The translations under genes were made by a program, and so were the position numbers. Of a DNA stretch of 8,769 bases, positions 6,382-8,769 are shown piece after piece (within the stretch, counting starts at the first letter, position 1; each line of letters begins with the position of its first letter). Under the pieces are notes generated by a model. That model worked only from the letters and a program-made list of their open reading frames with translations. It ran no database searches and was not told the origin of the DNA. The DNA is taken from assembly GCA_031278575.1 (NCBI GenBank), contig JAITKD010000072.1:1-8769 (forward strand), in the 5' to 3' direction. This DNA comes from Spirochaetaceae bacterium. Lineage in GTDB: Bacteria; Spirochaetota; Spirochaetia; Treponematales; Breznakiellaceae.

Positions 6382-7542
6382 ATGAATAAACAGAAGTTCT
6401 ACCTCAAGATGGTGGCCAGTTCCCTCCTCCGCCGGCGGTCCCGGATGATCGTGGCTCTTTTGGCGGTAGCCGTGGGGGCTACCATCCTCTCGGGGCTCAT
6501 CACTATTTATTACGATATTCCCCGGCAAATGGGCCAGGAGTTCCGTTCCTATGGGACCAATTTTGTGCTGGTTCCCGCGGGGAACGAAGCCGCCATCACT
6601 ATGGACCGGGTCAGGGAGGCCCTGTCCTACCTCCCCGGAAAGGATCTGGTAGGGGCCGCCCCCTACCGGTACCGGATGGTGAAGATCAACGAACAGCCCT
6701 TTATGGCCGCGGGAACCGAACTGGAAGAAGCCCGGAAGACCAGCCCCTATTGGCTCGTCCAGGGCCGCTGGCCCGAATCTCCCGGGGAAGCCCTTATCGG
6801 CCAGGAGGTGGCCGAGAAAATCCGCCTCCTGCCGGGGAGTGAATTTACCATCAACGGCGCCGGAGCGGGGGGCAGGAAGATAACCGCCCCCGATGGTCTT
6901 ACCGACGGCCGCGGCTTCCGGGTATCCGGGGTGGTACAGACCGGCGGTACCGAGGAAGCCTTCATCTTTTTATCCCTCCGGGATTTTGACGACATGATGG
7001 GCGAGGGGGGCCGGGTGGACGTGGTGGAGTGCAGTATTTCCGCCTCCGGTGAAGACCTGCAGGCCCTGTCCGACCGGATCGGCGCGGAGGTTTCCGGGGT
7101 GAGTTCCCGGCTCGTGAAACGGGTTACCGATTCGGAGGGGGCGGTGTTGACCAAGCTCCGGGCCCTGATCTACCTGGTTACGGTGATCGTCCTCCTCCTC
7201 ATCATGATATGCGTGGCCACCACCATGATGGCGGTGGTCGCGGAACGGCGTAAGGAGATAGGGCTGCGGAAGGCCCTGGGGGCGGCGGATTCCAGCCTTA
7301 TCGTGGAATTCCTGGGGGAAGGAATTTTCCTGGGCGCTATCGGGGGCGTCCTGGGGGCGCTTTTTGGTTTTTTCTTTGCCCAGCTGGTGAGTATCAACGT
7401 GTTCAGCCGGTCCATCGGGTTTAAACCCCTGTTGATGCCGGTAACCGTTATCGCGTCGGTCATCATAACCGCTCTGGCCTGCCTTATTCCGGTACGGCGG
7501 GCCACCGATGTGGACCCCGCCATAGTGTTACGAGGAGAATGA
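6382..7542 (+). CDS. FtsX/MacB-like ABC transporter permease, second subunit (FetC-like)
   Basis: The second membrane subunit of the same ABC complex has 386 residues. It has an N-terminal helix (about 22-44), an extracytoplasmic domain (about 45-255), and three C-terminal helices (about 261-285, 312-338, 352-370). The coupling helix reads AERRKEIGLRKALGA (287-301). Its opening YGTNFVLVPAG (57-67) and the pre-membrane SEGAVLTK (251-258) mirror the upstream permease, which is about 40 residues longer in the extracytoplasmic part and has the Cys pair missing here. GAGGGGG (6369-6375) is the ribosome-binding site, and the 15-bp gap from the previous stop implies co-transcription. Campylobacter p19 loci carry an equivalent permease pair (Cj1661-Cj1662 positions). 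What the complex moves, or whether it transmits force to envelope partners, cannot be read from sequence. Confidence 0.9.
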   Translation: MNKQKFYLKMVASSLLRRRSRMIVALLAVAVGATILSGLITIYYDIPRQMGQEFRSYGTNFVLVPAGNEAAITMDRVREALSYLPGKDLVGAAPYRYRMVKINEQPFMAAGTELEEARKTSPYWLVQGRWPESPGEALIGQEVAEKIRLLPGSEFTINGAGAGGRKITAPDGLTDGRGFRVSGVVQTGGTEEAFIFLSLRDFDDMMGEGGRVDVVECSISASGEDLQALSDRIGAEVSGVSSRLVKRVTDSEGAVLTKLRALIYLVTVIVLLLIMICVATTMMAVVAERRKEIGLRKALGAADSSLIVEFLGEGIFLGAIGGVLGALFGFFFAQLVSINVFSRSIGFKPLLMPVTVIASVIITALACLIPVRRATDVDPAIVLRGE

Positions 7543-7543
7543 T

Positions 7544-8209
7544 ATGGACCTATTGGAACTTACGGGTGTTTCCAAGGTGTACGGAAGCCTCAAGGCCCTG
7601 CAAAACATAGACCTTACGGTAAAGCAGGGGGAATGGCTGGCGATTATGGGGCCGTCGGGTTCGGGAAAAACCACCATGATGAACATCATCGGCTGTATGG
7701 ATAAACCCAGCTCAGGTTCGGTTTTTTTGGACGGCCGGAATATTTCCCGGGAAAGCGCCAAAAACCTGACCACCCTGCGGCGGGACAAGATCGGCCTTAT
7801 CTTCCAGCAGTTCCATCTGGTGAACTACCTTACCGCCTTGGAAAACGTCATGGTGGCCCAGTACTACCACAGTATGCCCGACGAAAAGGAAGCCCTGGAG
7901 GCCCTGGCCCGGGTGGGTCTTGCCGACCGGGCCAAGCACCTGCCCAGCCAGCTTTCCGGGGGGGAACAGCAACGGGTCTGCATAGCCCGGGCCCTGATCA
8001 ATTACCCCATGCTCATCCTGGCGGATGAACCCACCGGAAACCTGGACGAGGCCAATGAAAATATTGTCATTGACATTTTTAAACAGCTCCATGCCGAGGG
8101 CAGTACCATTATCGTGGTAACCCACGACCCGGAGGTAGCCGAGGACGCGGAGCGGACCGTGGTGCTGGAACACGGCCGGGTTGCCCGGATTATCGGAGGT
8201 GAACAATGA
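7544..8209 (+). CDS. ABC transporter ATP-binding protein, MacB/LolD family (FetD-like)
   Basis: This is the cytoplasmic ATPase that powers the two preceding permeases. The 221 residues are the normal length for this family and every catalytic element is intact: Walker A GPSGSGKT (36-43), Q-loop Gln88 in FQQFHL, signature LSGGEQQR (137-144), Walker B LILADEP (157-163) with catalytic Glu162, D-loop GNLD (165-168) and switch His194. The FQQFHL and [10 protein letters not shown] wording is typical of the LolD/MacB group rather than of solute importers. One base separates it from the upstream stop codon, with GAGGAG at 7532-7537 as ribosome-binding site, and its own stop overlaps the next start by 4 bp (ATGA), so translation is probably coupled on both sides. 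It is likely shared by both permeases, since no second ATPase gene lies in the window. Confidence 0.95.
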   Translation: MDLLELTGVSKVYGSLKALQNIDLTVKQGEWLAIMGPSGSGKTTMMNIIGCMDKPSSGSVFLDGRNISRESAKNLTTLRRDKIGLIFQQFHLVNYLTALENVMVAQYYHSMPDEKEALEALARVGLADRAKHLPSQLSGGEQQRVCIARALINYPMLILADEPTGNLDEANENIVIDIFKQLHAEGSTIIVVTHDPEVAEDAERTVVLEHGRVARIIGGEQ

Positions 8210-8628
8210 GGAACCGGCGGGGTTTATACGGGGGCGTCTTTTTCGTGGTAATCATGCTGTTTGCCGGATGCGGAAAAGAGGCCTACCGGGACGGGGTCTA
8301 TTCCGGCCGAAGCGGCGAGGACGATACCGGCGCCTGGGGGGAAGTAACCCTCACCATCGCCGGGGGACGGACCGCCGATTGCCGGTTTATCACCCGGCAG
8401 AAAGACGGCGCCGTCAAGGATGAAAACTACGGCAAGGTGAACGGGGAAATTTCCAACCGGGATTTTTACGACAAGGCCCAGCTTGCGGTCCGGGCTATGG
8501 CGCAATACGCCCGGCAGTATCAGGAAACCGGCGACCTAAAAAAGGTCGATGCGGTGAGCGGCGCGACCATCGCCTATAACCAGTTTTTTGAAGCCGTGGA
8601 AAACGCCCTGGAACAGGCAAAAAAATGA
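8206..8628 (+). CDS. FMN-binding-domain lipoprotein, predicted covalently flavinylated
   Basis: This is a small extracytoplasmic electron carrier of 140 residues. A basic N-terminus and hydrophobic stretch end in the lipobox LFAGC, so Cys22 should be lipidated. The rest is an FMN-binding domain (about 27-138) with YRDGVYSGRS near its start and DAVSGAT (115-121) near its end. The latter fits the ApbE recognition motif DxxSGAT, in which Thr121 receives FMN through a phosphoester bond. The same fold with this motif occurs in NqrC, RnfG and single-domain flavinylated lipoproteins. The start overlaps the ATPase stop by 4 bp and has GGAGGT at 8195-8200. As the last gene of the iron operon it probably passes electrons to iron or to the DUF2318 protein. 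FetMP-FetABCDEF and Campylobacter p19 loci, as I recall them, have thioredoxin-like proteins here. No ApbE gene is in the window. Confidence 0.93.
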   Translation: MRNRRGLYGGVFFVVIMLFAGCGKEAYRDGVYSGRSGEDDTGAWGEVTLTIAGGRTADCRFITRQKDGAVKDENYGKVNGEISNRDFYDKAQLAVRAMAQYARQYQETGDLKKVDAVSGATIAYNQFFEAVENALEQAKK

Positions 8629-8633
8629 AAAGC

Positions 8634-8757
8634 GCGTTAACCGCGGAACGCTAAGGAAGCGCTGATTTATTCAATCGAGAATAAATCGGCGCTGCTTTAA
8701 CGCAAGGTAAACAAAGTTTACCCTATTTGCGCAATGAAATGAGCAAATACATTAGGG
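8634..8757. repeat. Stack of inverted repeats after the iron operon
   Basis: The operon is followed within 6 bp by nested hairpins. AGCGCTGATTTATTC (8658-8672) pairs with 8679-8693 over 15 bp including one G-U pair, around an AATCGA loop. GCGTTAA (8634-8640) pairs with TTAACGC (8697-8703), enclosing it, and alternatively GCGTT pairs with AACGC at 8647-8651. GGTAAAC (8706-8712) pairs with GTTTACC (8716-8722). TATTTGC (8724-8730) pairs with GCAAATA (8743-8749), with CCCTA (8721-8725) and TAGGG (8753-8757) outside it. No T-tract follows the main stem, so it is not a classical terminator, though it may stop or stabilise the transcript. CGCAAG (8701-8706) precedes a hairpin, as at 55-60 in the leading repeat block. 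Confidence 0.65.
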
Positions 8758-8769
8758 AAACGCGATTAG

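Noticed and set aside
5083..8209. LolCDE lipoprotein-release system
   Set aside because: Topology and ATPase type fit, but the genes sit between DUF2318/P19/FTR1 and an FMN lipoprotein in the order known for p19-type iron loci; kept only as an alternative.
8658..8693. Rho-independent terminator of the operon
   Set aside because: The 15-bp stem is strong but AT-rich near the loop and is followed by GCTTTAACGC, not a T-tract.
8739..8769. ATG at 8739 open to the window end (MSKYIRETRL), possible start of a next gene
   Set aside because: Only ten codons are visible, there is no Shine-Dalgarno sequence, and the ATG lies in the loop and arm of a hairpin.

Overview
The window suggests a Gram-negative-type (diderm) anaerobe, with a Treponema-like spirochaete as my best guess. 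The grounds are a Tp34/P19-type periplasmic metal-binding protein, exported and lipoprotein components, a flavinylated lipoprotein of the kind common in anaerobes, and intergenic DNA packed with hairpins. The taxonomic call is inference from reading alone.

Layout. Positions 1-166 hold a cluster of perfect inverted repeats and no convincing gene. Positions 167-1093 encode a ROK-family sugar kinase that lacks the usual cysteine zinc motif. Positions 1094-1491 are an AT-rich gap with about five copies of a CGCTATATATAG-like element, followed by a good sigma70-type promoter (TTGACA, 17 bp, TATCTT) overlaid by short palindromes. From 1492 to 8628 seven genes run on the + strand as one tight operon (gaps of 70, 91, 25, 15 and 1 bp, then a 4-bp overlap). 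The last 141 bases are again a stack of hairpins.

The seven genes form an iron-uptake locus of the FetMP-FetABCDEF / Campylobacter p19 type: an FTR1 permease with a duplicated extracytoplasmic domain, a P19/Tp34 metal-binding protein, a DUF2318 (FtrD-like) membrane protein with a cysteine-rich tail, two FtsX/MacB-like ABC permeases, their ATPase, and a small lipoprotein with an FMN-binding domain.

Working model (inference): P19 captures iron outside the inner membrane and passes it to FTR1. The DUF2318 protein and the flavinylated lipoprotein supply or relay electrons for Fe(III)/Fe(II) chemistry. The ABC complex does ATP-driven work across the envelope rather than classical solute import. 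The notable point is that the operon ends in a flavinylated lipoprotein where related loci, as I recall them, carry thioredoxin-like proteins. No ApbE flavin transferase is present in the window, so it would have to be encoded elsewhere.
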